Positions 63,330 through 64,000 of a stretch of 64,000 nt of DNA are shown here, piece after piece. Made by a program: the position numbers and the translations under genes. Under the pieces are notes generated by a model. That model searched no databases. It was not told the origin of the DNA and saw only the letters and a program-made list of their open reading frames with translations. The stretch comes from Candidatus Kirkpatrickella diaphorinae. GTDB taxonomy: Bacteria > Pseudomonadota > Alphaproteobacteria > Acetobacterales > Acetobacteraceae. How positions within the stretch are numbered: position 1 is the stretch's first letter; every line of letters starts with the position of its first letter. Location: NCBI RefSeq assembly GCF_025736875.1, contig NZ_CP107052.1, positions 1,940,501-2,004,500 on the forward strand, in the 5' to 3' direction.

Positions 63330-64000
63330 ATGACCCCCAAATTGAAAATGTTTTTCTCGGAAGGTGCCTTGCCAACACCTTATCTCGCCGTCGACCTCGA
63401 CCGTGTCGCCAAGCAATATCGGCGGATGGTTAAAGCGATGCCGTGGGCGAAAGTTTTTTACGCGGTCAAAGCCAACCCTGCCGCGCCAATCCTGAAAACA
63501 CTGGTGCGCGCCAAAGCGGGTTTTGACGCGGCCTCGATTGAGGAAGTGCGCCAATGCCTGGCGGCTGGATGTGCGCCATCGGATATTTCCTACGGTAACC
63601 CGATCAAAAAATCCGCATCTATCGCAGAGGCCGCGTCCCTCGGTGTTAGGCTGTTCGTTTGCGATAGTGAGGAGGAACTTCAGAAAATCGCGCAACATGC
63701 ACCGGGGGCGAAAATCTACACGCGTCTCGGGGTTGATAATGAGGGCGCGGATTGGCCCCTTTCACAGAAATTCGGGGCCTCTGCATCGACCTGTGCTTCT
63801 CTGTTGCGCAAAGCCTCGGATCTGGGACTCATCCCCTATGGCGTGTCGTTTCATGTTGGAAGTCAGCAGGGCTCCCCCGCTGCCTATATTGACGCGATCC
63901 ACCAGGCCGCGCGTATTTTTCAAGATGTCGCGGCGCATGGCATCAAACTGACCATGCTGAATATTGGCGGCGGTTTCCCCGTTCAATATCGCGCCCCGGT
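63330..64000 (+). CDS. Ornithine/lysine decarboxylase, fold III PLP (partial, runs off right edge)
   Basis: About 223 residues are visible from ATG 63330 (GAGGAGGG 6 nt upstream); the C-terminal barrel lies beyond the window. The PLP Lys is in FYAVKANP, HVGSQ is near residue 170 and NIGGGFP follows, the alanine-racemase-fold decarboxylase pattern. It resembles alphaproteobacterial ornithine decarboxylases, which make putrescine; lysine or diaminopimelate activity cannot be excluded. Its place after speD-speE supports ornithine. Confidence 0.88.
   Translation, partial: MTPKLKMFFSEGALPTPYLAVDLDRVAKQYRRMVKAMPWAKVFYAVKANPAAPILKTLVRAKAGFDAASIEEVRQCLAAGCAPSDISYGNPIKKSASIAEAASLGVRLFVCDSEEELQKIAQHAPGAKIYTRLGVDNEGADWPLSQKFGASASTCASLLRKASDLGLIPYGVSFHVGSQQGSPAAYIDAIHQAARIFQDVAAHGIKLTMLNIGGGFPVQYRAP

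Noticed and set aside
1-64000. CRISPR array, tRNA or rRNA genes
   Set aside because: No tandem spaced repeats, cloverleaf-like sequences or rRNA segments were seen by reading; a tRNAscan or CRISPR search would settle it.

Overview
The window reads as one continuous stretch of an alphaproteobacterial chromosome, most likely a member of the Acetobacteraceae (acetic acid bacteria). This rests on family content, gene order and moderately high G+C judged by eye; no rRNA or other phylogenetic marker is present, so the assignment is an inference. Genes are packed tightly, with many 1-11 nt overlaps. I see no tRNA, rRNA, CRISPR array, intact insertion sequence or intact prophage.

Layout. 1-4000 (minus) is an RND efflux permease with its membrane-fusion partner, cut by the left edge. 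4001-4954 is an AT-rich stretch with palindromes and no recognisable gene, followed by a small phage-like HTH protein. 5287-12080 (minus) holds two uncharacterised genes, hslO, argF, argD and a D-aminopeptidase-like hydrolase. 12268-15012 (plus) holds recX, a CHAP lipoprotein, a lone tatA and ribF. 15192-19395 (minus) is an ADP-heptose cluster for LPS core (hldD, gmhB, hldE) with an AGE-family isomerase at its end. 19551-25585 (plus) is ileS-lspA-DUF3035 lipoprotein-mutL. 25606-29132 (minus) is an EamA permease, parE and an exported protein.

29417-31588 holds a lipoprotein and an Rrf2 regulator divergent from cysK, with an inverted repeat between the two. 31641-43239 (minus) is an OmpA-like porin, then a long collinear run: gltX, pyrB, pyrC-like, plsY, dprA, topA, ctpA-like, DUF1491. 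43606-50466 carries comEC, an Na+/H+ antiporter, nth, an ABC exporter and a LysE transporter. 50467-57047 carries an exported unknown, rdgB, rph, hrcA, bfd, bfr and a DEAD-box helicase. 57233-61606 carries a methyltransferase, a short luciferase-like protein, dapF, mtaB and ftsY. 61781 to the right edge is a polyamine operon: speD, speE and ornithine decarboxylase (cut by the edge).

Most genes are housekeeping. The points that deserve attention are the AT-rich palindromic island with its orphan phage-like HTH gene; foldable leaders before speD and before the ornithine decarboxylase gene; a PyrC homologue without its metal-binding HxH; an exported protease whose signal peptide lies upstream of every ATG/GTG/TTG start; an AGE-family gene overlapping hldE where gmhA might be expected; and a truncated-looking luciferase-family protein. 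No clearly new defence or mobile system was found.
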